In this document: positions 46,045 to 57,310 of the stretch, piece by piece
Numbering within the stretch: position 1 is the stretch's first letter
Layout: every line of letters begins with the position of its first letter
Origin: Bostrychus sinensis
Lineage: Eukaryota; Chordata; Actinopteri; Gobiiformes; Eleotridae
Direction: 5' to 3'
Assembly: GCA_020698575.1 (NCBI GenBank)
Contig: CM036243.1
Location: 27,263,403 to 27,327,402, forward strand
Length of the DNA stretch: 64,000 nt
The notes under the pieces: model-generated
The model's database searches: none
What the model saw: only the letters and a program-made list of their open reading frames with translations
What the model was told of the DNA's origin: nothing
Position numbers and translations under genes: made by a program

Positions 46045-46275
46045 GGGGAAATTGACACAGCTATTTAGCAACTTCAACCTCAAAACATGCACAATAGGCT
46101 AATCCTCCAACTAGATACTCCTGACCAGGGTCTTGGCTCAAGATCTGGAGAAGGAGAAGTGTCCCTGGGCACCCACTGCTCCTGACAGGCTGCCCCAGTG
46201 GCATTGAAGGATTGGTTAAATGCAAAGAACAAATTTCCCTATGGAGACAATAAAGTATACCTTAACCTTAATGTA
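46045..46275 (+). repeat. SINE-like repeat family R3, forward copy
   Basis: 'aaaacatgcacaataggct', 'ctcctgaccagggtcttgg', 'ctcctgacaggctgcccc' and the end 'aaagtataccttaaccttaa' match 58250-58445 and the inverse of 1035-1260. Confidence 0.75.
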
Positions 46276-46424
46276 ATGCAAGATAAATGAGCTGATAGAT
46301 TCTTGGTGACGGCAATTTAAGCGCTGAAATGATCAGACAATGTATGGGATTTAGAAACTTGCAGGAGCACTTCCTGGTTCTGCTTCTTCTTTTTTTTTGT
46401 CTTCAGAAATGGACAGCCTTAGCA

Positions 46425-46555
46425 AACAGGATTACTCAAACATGCATGAATGAAACAAAATACTACTCCAGGTATGTTTTTGAGGGGGAAACAACATTAT
46501 AGCTTGATAAAAGCTCAAAAAAGTTAATTTAGCATAATGGGTCCCTTAAAACTGT
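46425..46555 (+). repeat. dispersed repeat family R7
   Basis: 'ggattactcaaacatgcatg', 'ctccaggtatgtttttga' and a final 'gggtcccttaaa' parallel 15205-15355. Confidence 0.55.
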
Positions 46556-47945
46556 TTCCCCTCAAATACAAAAAAAAAAAACACATTCTGTACATAGACC
46601 GATCAAGGTCATAGGTAACAGCTTAGTTTAGCTATGTATTTAGTATTTTCATTTTATTTTAGTAATAATTTGGTAATTGTAGTGTTATATTGGTCTCCTT
46701 CAGCCCCTTTGATTTAATTCACACATTTGGGTCTATTTTTTGCCCACCACCTGTGCAACACTGCACATCCTTTTTTATAACAGGCAACAAAAGAGCAACT
46801 TCCAAAACTATTTAGTAGTTCCACACACTGCATAAGCAGCCTAAATTTCCATGCCCACCAGCAAAATCTCAACTCTCACTGAGACTCATTTGTAGCAGCA
46901 ACTGGCTTTAAATGCTTGACTTTGTGCTCATGTGTATTCATCATTATTTATCACCAGAACATAAATTAACCTCCATGGCTTTGTCCTTAAAACACAGCTG
47001 AACTTTAGGTAACTCAATACAAAGAAAGCACATTAGTTTAGTTTTGTCTTCTCAGTGACACAGTAAATGTTGTATTTTGCACATCTACTAACCCTCTTCT
47101 ATAAACTCAGGGCGGAATAAATTTAACTCATCAAAATGTAATGAGCACTTATTTAGCTCTTCCCCATTGGTCATGCACGGAAAGACATAAGAGCATTAGT
47201 TAAAGCACTACAGAGGTAAATGTACAAAATAAATCAAATGCAGACACTTATGGCTTATAATGGCTTCCTCATAAGAGTGCTTAGACACGGTTGTGCCACA
47301 GGTTTTAAGAGTTGGCCAAACTCTGCAACGCTGTTTTAGACAAAACTAAAGAGTCTATTAAAATGTGCTTTACATTCACTTGTCTGTGTAAAACTATTTT
47401 ATTAAGTAATACCTGTAGATAATATTACTGTATTTTTCGTTATATAAAAAATGACAATATCATTTAGTTATCATAGTAGTGATTGTGTGTTTGCCCACTG
47501 TTTTACTCATGTATAACAATGCCCCAAAGGAAAATGTTGTTTTTATTTACAAAGGTGAGTGTATAATGAATACAGTGTGAATGAGTAGCCAGGAAAAGAC
47601 ATTCTAGAAAAGATATTCTAAACTCAACAAGGTTTTCCGAGTTAAATAAATTAATAAAGTTAAAGCAGAATGTAATTACTTGCCATACAATCCTCCTTTT
47701 TGAGTTTGCTACTTTTCTAGCAGTGATCAGTTTGTCTGCAATTGGCTGCAGTATAATTATCTGTTTTTTGGCTTATACAAAAGTGAAAATATCTCTACAG
47801 TATATTCTCAATCGACACAGTAGAACAAAATAGAGTGTTCAATAAAATCCTGTACTTATTAAAATCATGTTATATCAAGTAATAGGCTCATCAATTTCTG
47901 GCTCTAACCTTTTTCCTCCTTGCTGGATTTTGTTGGTTTTCGTAG

Positions 47946-48047
47946 ATGACGGAGCCTTGAGAATCTGGAAGAACTTCGCGGACCAGAAGAACCCAGAGAT
48001 GGTAACGGCTTGGCAGGGCCTCTCGGACATGCTGCCCACCACCAGAG
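47946..48047 (+). CDS. rptor: rptor exon p: WD40 blade and loop (DDGALRIWKNF...LPTTRG)
   Basis: This exon is phase 1 to 1. It encodes (D)DGALRIWKNFADQKNP, then EMVTAWQGLSDMLPTTR. Human reads DDGAIRVWKNFADLEKNP, so one residue is missing here after FAD. The canonical donor at 48048 (AGAG|gtcagc) is weak, with C at +3. A second possible donor lies 24 nt downstream at 48072 (gtaaag) and would extend the frame by eight residues. Both keep phase 1, as does the cassette exon at 52901. The acceptor is cgtag. Confidence 0.95.
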
Positions 48048-48071
48048 GTCAGCCCTCCGCCGGCGCCCACA
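48048..48071 (+). CDS. rptor: possible alternative 3' extension of rptor exon p
   Basis: If the donor at 48072 (gtaaag) were used instead of 48048, these 24 bases would add GQPSAGAH without a stop and preserve phase. The alternative site has A at -1 and A at +5, so it is not strong. No homologous insertion is known to me. Only the open frame and the GT make it a candidate. Confidence 0.25.
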
Positions 48072-49404
48072 GTAAAGACCAGTGCTACTCTTATTTTATC
48101 CTCCATCTGTAGTCCTCCCATAGTACTTCTGTAGTCTCCACCGTGTTCCCGTCACAACAACACCACAATCTCTAGTTCAGTTGTATATATCCCATTGTCC
48201 CATTTTGTCTAATTCCTCTAATCACTTGTTATATTCATCTGTTGTGTATTAATGTTAAAACTTGCATGCAGGATACAACAACTAATAACGACTTAATGGC
48301 CCCTTTTCACTCTAGAAACCTCCTGAACTACATAAACTCCTCTGATGGTGTACTGTTGCATCCTGACACCAGGATTTTAGCACCCAATAGTCCTTGTTTG
48401 TTGAGCATGACCCGCTGCTTTTTCTCACTTGTATCATTTGTGGGAGCTGTTAAACGGTACACAGCAGAAGTATGACAAAAATGAAGTTTTATAGATGATG
48501 TGGTCTGTTGCCATTATAATATGTCCTCATTGTCCACATCAACTTAATGAGCATTATAAACCACCCAAGAATAGGTCTTATTCTCTAAGTAAAAGGACAA
48601 ACCTATGGCCATTTGTATAAAAAATATATTCGCTGACTGCATGATTCAACTTTAATCTTTAGTATGCCATGTGCTTTCTATAAGCAGTATTTTTTCTTAG
48701 GATTATAACTGCTATACTCGAGTCCTGTCAGTGTTCATACTTTTATGGTTGGACTGTAAAAGTGTAGATCTAAACAAAAAAAACTTTGGCCATATTTAAT
48801 TTTTTGTTTGAGTTGGTCTGGTTCCATAATTTGAGTTTGATTTCTACGGGACAGGACAAATGAACATAAAAATGAAAAAGGGGCAGTACCATCATAAACA
48901 GAACTTACATACTCTGAGTCAGTTGTATGTCATAAGGTCGCCCCATTTTAGATAATTGTGTATGATTGGTCAGGAAGGATTGGTTTTGGGAGAAAACAGA
49001 CCCACTGCACCCAAAGAAGTGAATGGGTCTGGCAGGCCAAGCAACTTCACTTCCATGCTGTTTTAATACCTGTTGACTAGATAACTTGTCTAAGAGTAAT
49101 TACCACTTTAATAGGAACATGATGTGTTAACCAAATAGTGCTGAGAAAACCTATAATAGTGCCAACATAAAGTTTACAGTTTGCTACATGTTCGTTCAGT
49201 CATATTGGATTTGCCCTAAAACAACATTTCAATGCTTCTTGATGTATCTGACAGCTGTTTCTAGCTCAGCTTTTGACAGTTTCTCTGTTGTGTGTCCAAA
49301 CTCTGAGTATACTTCCATCTGTCAAAAATAGTGTAGCAGTACTTGTCCTAAGTCATGTAAGTCATGTCCTTTACACTGCGATGTCAGATTTAGTGCACTC
49401 ACCC

Positions 49405-49630
49405 ACCAGCCATAACATTATGACCACCTGCCTCTTTATGGCATTCAAAATGATGAGACACTTTAACCCAGTCACCTATCACACGTTGTCTTTTGTCAGA
49501 CTCGCTCAAATCATAAAAGCTTTTTCTGCTTGCAACACATCAATTTTGAGGACAAAATGTTTACTTGCTGCCCAATACATCCAACCCACTAACAAGTACT
49601 TGTCAGTGGTCTTAATGTTATTCCTGAGTT
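49405..49630 (-). mobile_element. internally deleted Tc1/mariner element
   Basis: The left end 'agccataacattatgaccac' and the right end with the inverse 'gtggtcttaatgttatt' are the termini of a widespread fish Tc1-like element. The interior 'ttttctgcttgcaacacatc' and 'aaaatgtttacttgctgccc' is its 5' untranslated region in reverse. Most of the transposase is deleted. Confidence 0.75.
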
Positions 49631-51126
49631 GTGTATTTTACTAAACAATTCAACAGCTGATGTTAGGTAAGTAGGTGAACTTCTGCCGTGTTTGTGTGTT
49701 GACACTTTTTTCATAATTCAGAAGTTGCGTGCAAATTTTGAAAGCTCGCTGACACCTCGAGTACACTCTTGTCAGAGATCTCCAGCAGTTCAGTGTTGTG
49801 GCAGGTTTTCCACTCTCCAACTCACTCACCTGCTCCACTTCTTTTCTGCCTCTGGCACTTTCTCAGCCACTCTTTCTGGGTCAGGCAAGTTTTCGGGGTG
49901 GAACTGTGACAGCCGAATGAATTGGCGTACACTCCCCTGAATACCTGATACTCTGCAGTTTCTTAACATAAATTACGACTGCTTTAAGGACTTTTTAGCA
50001 TCATTAGCGGTCTGCAGGTATCGGCATGGGGCAGGGCGAAGTGGCAGGTTTGGATAGTTCTTTGAAAGTTTTAACCATTGTATTGTGTTATCATAAAATG
50101 TGACGAGGATTTGGATAATTGGAAGCAACGAGAGCCAAGCTGTCAGAGTGAGTGACTGGGATAGACCCAGAAAGGTGCGGACAATGCTATATGCGCATAG
50201 TCAAATACGTCTGCATCATTACCAAAGCTCGGCGTCACCACTGCCACACACATAACTAGCATCGCTGTCTATCCGCCCTGACAACGCTGGACTCTCCCAC
50301 GGCGAGCCTTGTTTTTGGGCAGACTTTAACATTTAATGGTGTGCTTGTTATCCTGGATGTATCGCTAGTGACAGTTGCTCTGTAGGTATACTGCTCCCAG
50401 ACTTCAGTGGAGGCTTCAGGTTTAATATTAACCGCCACTCACCCGAGATCTGCTCTGAGAGAAAGTTTTCATTCAGCAGTCCAGTGTAAAAGTTGTAGTA
50501 AATTTTGTGTTACTATAAAATAACGCTATTATTATTACTATTTTTATATGTTATTGGTTTCAAGATTTATTACAGTATTGTGATTTTAAGATGTCACAAA
50601 AATCACAATATTATGAAAAATAAGAAAATCTTTATTAGTTGCAACAGCAGAAGAACCATAGGAACAGCACTGTCATTAAACAGTTAGCACACAAGCATGA
50701 AGACCAATCTGGCTGAAAAGAAATTAAATTAAGAACTAAACCAAAACAAAATAAGGTAAATAGACTAAAATATGAAATGAGGTGTATGGAGACAATGAGT
50801 ACAGTATTTTGTATAGAGCAGTAATGACCAGTAATCTAATGGTATTCTGTTTTTGTAAGAAGAAGCCAAAGAGTGAATTAAACAATAAAAACATCAACTT
50901 TTTTTTTTTTATTAAAAAGTTGATTTTGTAACTTATAATTTAATTGATGTAACATTAGAAGGAATGGTTTGTAGGAGTGTTTAGTGTTTAGTAAAAACCA
51001 TATTTACTGTGAGGCAAAAAAAAAAGTATAATATTTTTATTTTACATGAGTCTAAAATTTAAAATGTTATTCCCTACACTGCTGCTTAAACTTTATGACC
51101 TGTTCTCTGGCTCTTGTCAAATTGTT

Positions 51127-51483
51127 AAAGCAGAACTCCGTAACTTTTCTCATTTCTTGGCTGATTTTGCCTCATGTTCCTCTATGGAGCTCCCCCTACA
51201 TTTCGGGGTAGTCCTGTTGACTCCTTTATGATCCCTTGCTCAGCCTTACACATTTTTTTCCTCTGCCATTTTTGGGCTGCGATGTGCCACTTTTTTGCAA
51301 GACTTGAGACTTCAGTGACACTGGGTCAGCGTCGCTCACTGTTGTCCCAGTGTTGTTTTCAGTCAAGAGGCAGCAGGGGGAGAAGAAGGGCGCTTTATTC
51401 ACCCCACAACAACTTATTTAACCATCACATATACTCTGAAACTGTTTATTTTTGAGCTAAAAAAAGTTACTGAGTTCTGCTTT
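51127..51483. mobile_element. 357-bp MITE with about 23-bp terminal inverted repeats
   Basis: It starts 'aaagcagaactccgtaactt' and ends with the near-perfect inverse (reads 'aaagcagaactcagtaactt' on the minus strand from 51483). The interior is GC-richer than its surroundings and has no coding frame. No clear target duplication is visible, and no other copy occurs in the window. Confidence 0.75.
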
Positions 51484-52791
51484 GAAATGCTTACCCTATA
51501 GCAAATAACATGAGTTTCCTCTCTTATTTGTTGTGCTTGTAACATAATCCATTTCGTGCATCTCTCTAAGTGTAAATGATATGCTTGTGTTTTGAATATT
51601 CCCCCATTTCTAGCATAGCCCTTCAAGCATTAATAATGTACAATAGCCAATAAAATATTACACAACTGCTGCTTTCCACTGCCAAAAACACACTTTCTAC
51701 AAGAGTGAGGAAGACAACCCAATCCCTGTGCATCTTCCTGTCCTCTCTCATCTCCTCCATGTCTGTCAGTAACACACTGTTTTTGTGTCATCAGTAAGCC
51801 ATCTCTAAACAGTCTTTTTGTGGTTGTATGTGTCATGCGTTTTATGTTGCTGGTCCATTCATTTATTATTATTTTGTGTTGTTTCCCACCTCAAGAGAAA
51901 GGTTGAACAAAGCAGCGATCAATGTTTCCCTGTCACACATACAGTACCTATTATGTGACTACAATTTCTGGCAAACACATTAAAATAAAGTAAATGTAAT
52001 GATTTTTTTTTTTTTTTTTTCATAATGCACTTCTGTCACAAAAAATACACCAGAAATAGCTACAGAAGATTGACTAATAAAAGGTTATACATGACCACTG
52101 CAAATTTTCTAGTCACAGTCCCTTTAGACAAGCAATTTTTTCATCAATTTATCAGAAGTTGAGATTACTCTGCAGTTTTATTTGGTCATTATTGCTCTGT
52201 ATCTCATGTCCAGCACTGTGGTTGGCAGTAGCTCATCATGGATACAACCCCAGATATTTAGCATGCCAGACAGACTTTACCACAGAGTTGTAGAGTTCAC
52301 AGTCAGACACTCATACCGATCAGAAATGAGTTGTGTCTATTGGAGAGCGTTTGCGGACAACCTCTAAAATCCAATTCTGCGTTCAAGTTAAGTCTTGAAA
52401 AGTCCCAATGATTTAAGGAATAAAATAGTAAGGGCACTTTAAAATACTCCTATAATACATCCTACCTGCCAATTTAATTCAAAAACTATGTCCTTGTGAA
52501 GGCCATGGCTTGTCACAGCTTTTATTAATTAGGTTTTTAGGTTGCACCTTTTAAAATTTTGTTACTAAAATAAATAAGTTGAGGGATAGGATGCATAAAC
52601 AATGAAATAATTAAGTATTTTTGCAAGTATTCTAACATCACAGCATTGCTTGAAACCTGAACTTTGGCACCATAGTTTATATTCAAACCCTGCATCTCAG
52701 TCCCTGCAAATCACTATTCTTCATTTATATACTTTATATTCATTTGGGAGACTCTGCCTTGTTTACCCCTCTCTGTTGTGTGTCTGTGTAG

Positions 52792-52898
52792 ATGTCTGCT
52801 CGCTCGGTTGGGTCTTGGCTAATATGTGGCTTGCTTTTTGTTGCTGCCCCCCTTCCCCCCTCCCTCCCTCCTCCCCTCCCTCGCCCCGTCCCGCTCGC
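52792..52898 (+). promoter_or_regulatory. AG-exclusion zone and pyrimidine tract of the cassette exon
   Basis: From 52792 to the acceptor there is no AG dinucleotide. A CT tract of about 50 bases (52846-52898) precedes cag at 52898-52900. A branch-point-like ctaat is at 52819-52823, about 78 bases upstream of the exon. Distant branch points with long AG-free tracts are typical of regulated exons and PTB-bound acceptors. Confidence 0.55.
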
Positions 52899-52900
52899 AG

Positions 52901-52948
52901 GTCTGGCCAGAAGGGTGTCCATCTATCTGGACAGGAGTAAACAAGGAG
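52901..52948 (+). CDS. rptor: candidate 48-nt alternative cassette exon of rptor (GLARRVSIYLDRSKQG)
   Basis: It is flanked by cgctcgcag and a consensus donor GAG|gtgagt, 48 nt long, phase 1 on both sides. Inclusion turns LPTTR-G-AGMVV into LPTTR-GLARRVSIYLDRSKQG-GAGMVV with no stop. Its codons form a plausible basic, hydrophobic peptide including RRVS, a basophilic-kinase (PKA-type) consensus. The insertion point is the loop between WD40 blades (human about residue 1124). The main human isoform lacks these residues; whether any vertebrate transcript includes them I cannot say from memory. An alternative reading is a chance open frame between splice-like sites, but the paired strong sites and phase argue against that. 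Confidence 0.65.
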
Positions 52949-53000
52949 GTGAGTGTCCCGTTCTGTTGGAGCAAAGGTGATGCTCCGAAATCACCAGCAG

Positions 53001-53031
53001 CTTTTCCTGTTTCTTTTTTTCTTTTTTCCCC
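53001..53031 (+). promoter_or_regulatory. downstream pyrimidine tract near the cassette donor
   Basis: A 31-base all-pyrimidine-but-one run of T and C beginning 53 nt after the cassette donor. Pyrimidine tracts on both sides of a short exon are the usual arrangement for PTB-mediated skipping. This is inference from position and composition only. Confidence 0.4.
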
Positions 53032-55739
53032 AATCATGAGCACACACCATTTATAATCCTGTACCTGTCCAATAATGTGCCAGTACTTTGTGCCTTTCAG
53101 TCAACTCAAAACCTGATTTCCTCAAAGTGGGGTTATACAAGGTGCTTTTAGACCAGAGCTTTACAGAAAGTAAAAGTACCTTAGAAGTTTTCTTTATCAC
53201 TGAGAACTGGAAACATAACAATCTGTAACTTCACATAAACATTGTTTAGATTTTACTTGCTCTGTAGTTCCTGCTTTGTGTTGGGAAGGTAACATTTGAA
53301 GCCACAATGAAAGACCCTCAGTCCGGTTAACTTAAAGTCCCCTCCAAAATTTGGAATATTGGAACAGTAACAGCATTTTTTTTTTATTATTGCTGCTTTT
53401 TGGATTGACATCAAATGATGAATATGAGACAAGAGACCAGCATTTCAGCTTTTTTTGACAAGCAAGTTCATCTGGATCTGATACACAACAAAGATAGCAA
53501 CTAAACAAACCAATACTGAAACCAAAAACACACTGCTAAAGAGGAGACAGAAGGGAATAACCCCTCAGAACAAATAACAAGGAAAAGGCTGTAGTGAAAG
53601 CCTGTTAAAGCATCATAGAAGAATAATGGAAAGGTTTGGTAATGTTAAAGGGACAGAGGCTTGATGTAGGTATTGCAAGCAAAGAATTTGCAACTTGAAA
53701 TAGAAGTTGAATCATTGATCTCTTGTCTCATAATCATTGTTTGATATCAAACCCAAATGTTTTCACTCTACTTCAAAATGAATAGATCAAAATTAATAGA
53801 TCAATACTTTTGGAGGGTAGTGTACATATGCACTGGTTTACTCTATATCCACATGATTTAGTTTTAGATTTATATATGTATATTTGTTTACAAGCTACAA
53901 AAATTTAGTATATCTTCCCTTTATACTGGCATGCTGCAGTTTGTCCATAGCAGCTGATATTTATACTTTAATGTCAATGCTTTTTACAACCATAATCTTT
54001 TGTATTTAACAACAGAATACTTTTTATTTATTTATATTTTAGAAAAACCATTGATATGGAAGTTCTAATACAATACCAATTTTGGAAACAAAGTTTTGGC
54101 CCATAACTGATATGATACTGAAATTTTCTTACCGTTGTTTTGGGTATTGTAGGTCTCCTAGTTTATAAATGAAACAAAGAAATCCTCTTCATAAAAACTG
54201 CTTTGTACTGTAATTAAAGATAGAAGACAGAACTCAATTTACTAATTCACTCAGGGTATTAGAGCAAATATTAAGGAGTGCAACAGGTTAACATCGGCTG
54301 TCTGGTATTGGTACATGCCTCCAAATTTGCCAATACCATTATTGGGTGGATATATTTGTGCATGCCTACCAATTTTACTCTGAAGCTCTAATTTTAAAAG
54401 CAAAGTTCCAATTCTTATTTTTACCTCAAAATGGCTGCTCTCTTTTGTTAAAACCAGTTCTGAGGTGGCACTGTTTAATTGCATGCTGCTGGCCTGTGAT
54501 GGTAATGGTGCAAATCCACCACTCGGTCTCGCCAGAGGGATCAGCCTGTTAGACTCCAGAGGGGCTTATATAAAACAAGGGACTCTTACCATTAGTATGC
54601 AAAGAAGGGCAGTGAAGGGAAAGTCATGGACAGAAAACAAGGAGATGGTTTTACAGAGGCCAAAAAATCCTGATGTAGGGTCACGAGGTTAGAGTAGTTG
54701 AATAAATAGCTGGACAAGTACATCGTTGAGAAGAAGAGAAAACGAAAAACAAGGGAGGAATTTAAAGCAGACACCTAAAGTCGAAGATTAAAAAAAGGTC
54801 ACAGCAACAAAACACAAACATCATTATCCGCTGTGGAGTTGGTTTGAGTGTTTGTTTGGGAATCAGAGCAAACCCGAGCACAAATAATTCACATCTCGTC
54901 AGATTAGACTTGAGCCAATTTAATTACGCCGTGATCCATGTACTGTTAATAATCTTTCCTTTTCTCTCTCCCTCATTCAGACTGTAGAAGTTTATAGGTT
55001 GGGATTTTTCTCTTGTATTGTCCTTTTTACTTGGCTGCACCAGTGGAAACTAGGACAGGCCTGGTCTCTGCGGCTTTGGGGAGACAGAGTCGGTGTCCTG
55101 CTCTACATTTGTCGGTGCTGCCTGGTGGCTTGTTAATAACGGGCCCAAATCCAAAACCAATTCGATGTGGAGCTAAAGAGAGGCACAGGGCTGAAAGTTT
55201 GTTTCAAATAAGGCCCTAAAGGCAGGACACCTTCACACCTGAGTTTTTCGGAAAGGTGTAGTGTAACAAAGAGAAAAGTGTTTTTGTTAGTTTGACTCTG
55301 TATTAATTATAGAAATCTTTGAAACACTAGACTCAGGACTTCCTTGTTGTGAGTCATGAATACAGTGTCGCTCCACTGCCTTCTGTAATTACTACTGGTG
55401 TCGTAGTACTCAGCAGCAGTCACAACATTATTATGATTGCTTTTTTTACTGAAGCAACAGTATGTAACTTTGCAGGTGAGTGAGCCATTGCTTATAGCCT
55501 GATGGGTTATGTGCCAATGTGTAGCTTATGTATATATATCAAAAGTGTGGCAATGTGGTTGATCCAATTAAGATATTTTATTGTAGGAGGTATTGTGTCA
55601 TGTAGAGGCAAATCTTGTAAGTTGGGTGCACCGTATCTGTGAGGCCAAAGATTGTGGAATAAAGTGTGTTTCAGTTGCAGATAAATTATTTAATAAAAAG
55701 ATTTCATATTAGATTGAATAAATAATAATAATGATAATG

Positions 55740-56010
55740 CATTAGTCTTATATAGCACTTTTCTAGACACTCAGTCGCTTTACAATTTGGTGCATTATTC
55801 ATTCACTCCTCAGTCACACTTGGTGGTGGAAGTGTGGCAGCCATTGTGCACCTACTGCTCGACCACCACACACACACAATCACACTGACACATTCACACA
55901 GGCAAGGTGGGTCTTGGACACAGCAACAGTATGCAATGCCAGCATCAGGGTTTGAACTGTTTCAGGTTAGTGGGCAAGTGTCTCTACCGACTGAGCTACT
56001 GCTGCCCCAG
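55740..56010 (-). repeat. tRNA-derived SINE, inverted copy
   Basis: 'tagcacttttctagacactc', 'attcattcactcctcagtc' and 'ctctaccgactgagctactg' (inverted A box) match 16795-17065. Confidence 0.8.
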
Positions 56011-56099
56011 TTGTAAATGTAATTATCCTCAAGGGGAAATTTGTCCTGGGCTCAACATGCTGCCCACAGCTTCAGTTATAAACAACAGACACATTTACA

Positions 56100-56360
56100 T
56101 GTCTATACAAACCAGGATTGCCATAAATCATACCACTCAGAGAGCGCAGACCACCGCCAAGCCGCTGACCCTATCTTGCAATGCTAAACTTGAACTTGGG
56201 CTTTTGTATTTCAAGGGGAACTGTTCTATCCATTGAGCCACAAAGGCCTTGCCTCACAATAGACATGAACTCACTGAAACAAATCCTTTGTTCCTTTACT
56301 GACCTCATGTGGCTGGAGTTTTTATTTTTGGCCTTATCTCGCAATGGTAAAGAATAGTTT
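56100..56360 (-). repeat. dispersed repeat family R5
   Basis: 'ctatcttgcaatgctaaac', 'ctatccattgagccacaaag' and 'cttatctcgcaatggtaaag' are the family signature, shared with 11040-11235. Confidence 0.6.
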
Positions 56361-57022
56361 GAAAAAGGTTCCTGGATTCTGACAGTGTTGCAGATGCAAA
56401 CAGGAACTTACTTTCTGGGCCATTGCTGACCTGTCACACTAAATGTCACTAAAATCTGAACTACTTACTGCTACTTACTTTTTATCCTGCTTTAACAGAC
56501 AAGAAATCCAAACCAGTGCCAGTGTTATAAAAAGACTGTTATCCTAAGGTTATCCAAATGCCCTTCTGCTGAAACCTCTGTGCTCTGCCCAAATTACGTC
56601 ATGTTAGAACAGAGGAGCGTGAGCAGCAGCCCAGTCTCTGCTAATCCTGGAGAAAACCTAATAGAGGAATCCTGAAGGAGCTTTTTAAAGCAAACAGAAT
56701 GAAGAGAAGAGAGGAGGAAGCACTGAGGGAGAGGAGCCACTTGGTTTAATGAGCTGCTGTAGTCAGTGGGAGCCGGTCCATCACTGGAGATAATGGCGCC
56801 GAATGAAAATGCACAGGAAGCTGCCTTCTCCACCGAGAAATGAGTCGAGGAAAGAAAGATACTTATGCAGTGGATAAATATATATCACAAATTAGGGCAG
56901 CACAGGGGCAAGATGATGAACCCTATCTGCCTGCAGCCCACAGTTATTGGAGTTTTAAAGCACTGTCCTTAACTTGTGTTGAAAAGTCAACCAGGGAAAA
57001 CCACTCTGCTAACAGGATCATT

Positions 57023-57310
57023 TAAAGCAGCACTACCCAATTTTACCTCGGCCATCCTGACTGATGAAATCTGTCACCCACCACTCCCCAACAACAGTAT
57101 GACTACCTTTCTGCTTTCATTTTTTAAAAAGATGTAAAACCATTTTGCCACCTCAAAATATAAATATATGACATCAACTTTCTTTTATTTTTGTTAAACT
57201 TTGCTTCCATTTTTTCCATTTTTTTTTCTTCATTTTAGGACTGTTTATCTGTGTAAAAGAGACTGAAACTCTCTCCAGCAGCCATTATTCAACAGCCAAT
57301 GGTTTGGTTG
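57023..57310. repeat. dispersed repeat family R6
   Basis: Begins 'aaagcagcactacccaattt' and later carries 'caacagccaatgg', as in 31035-31330. The middle differs by indels. Confidence 0.7.

Larger units (their letters stand above)
45643..47945 (+). other. rptor: rptor intron o-p
   Basis: A 2,303-bp intron with an R3 repeat (46045-46275) and an R7 repeat (46425-46555). The segment 46600-47930 shows no recognisable feature. Confidence 0.8.
48048..52900 (+). other. rptor: rptor intron p-(cassette)
   Basis: A 4,853-bp intron up to the candidate cassette exon. It holds a Tc1-type deletion derivative (49405-49630), a MITE with 23-bp terminal repeats (51127-51483) and a poly-T tract (about 52003-52020). 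The block 49640-50460 is of higher complexity and I cannot place it. Confidence 0.8.

Noticed and set aside
47867..48112. An 81-codon frame as an independent small gene
   Set aside because: It is simply exon p with intron read on either side.
52740..53056. Several overlapping small frames with Pro/Ser-rich translations
   Set aside because: These are products of the pyrimidine tract. Only the 48-nt segment between splice sites is credible.
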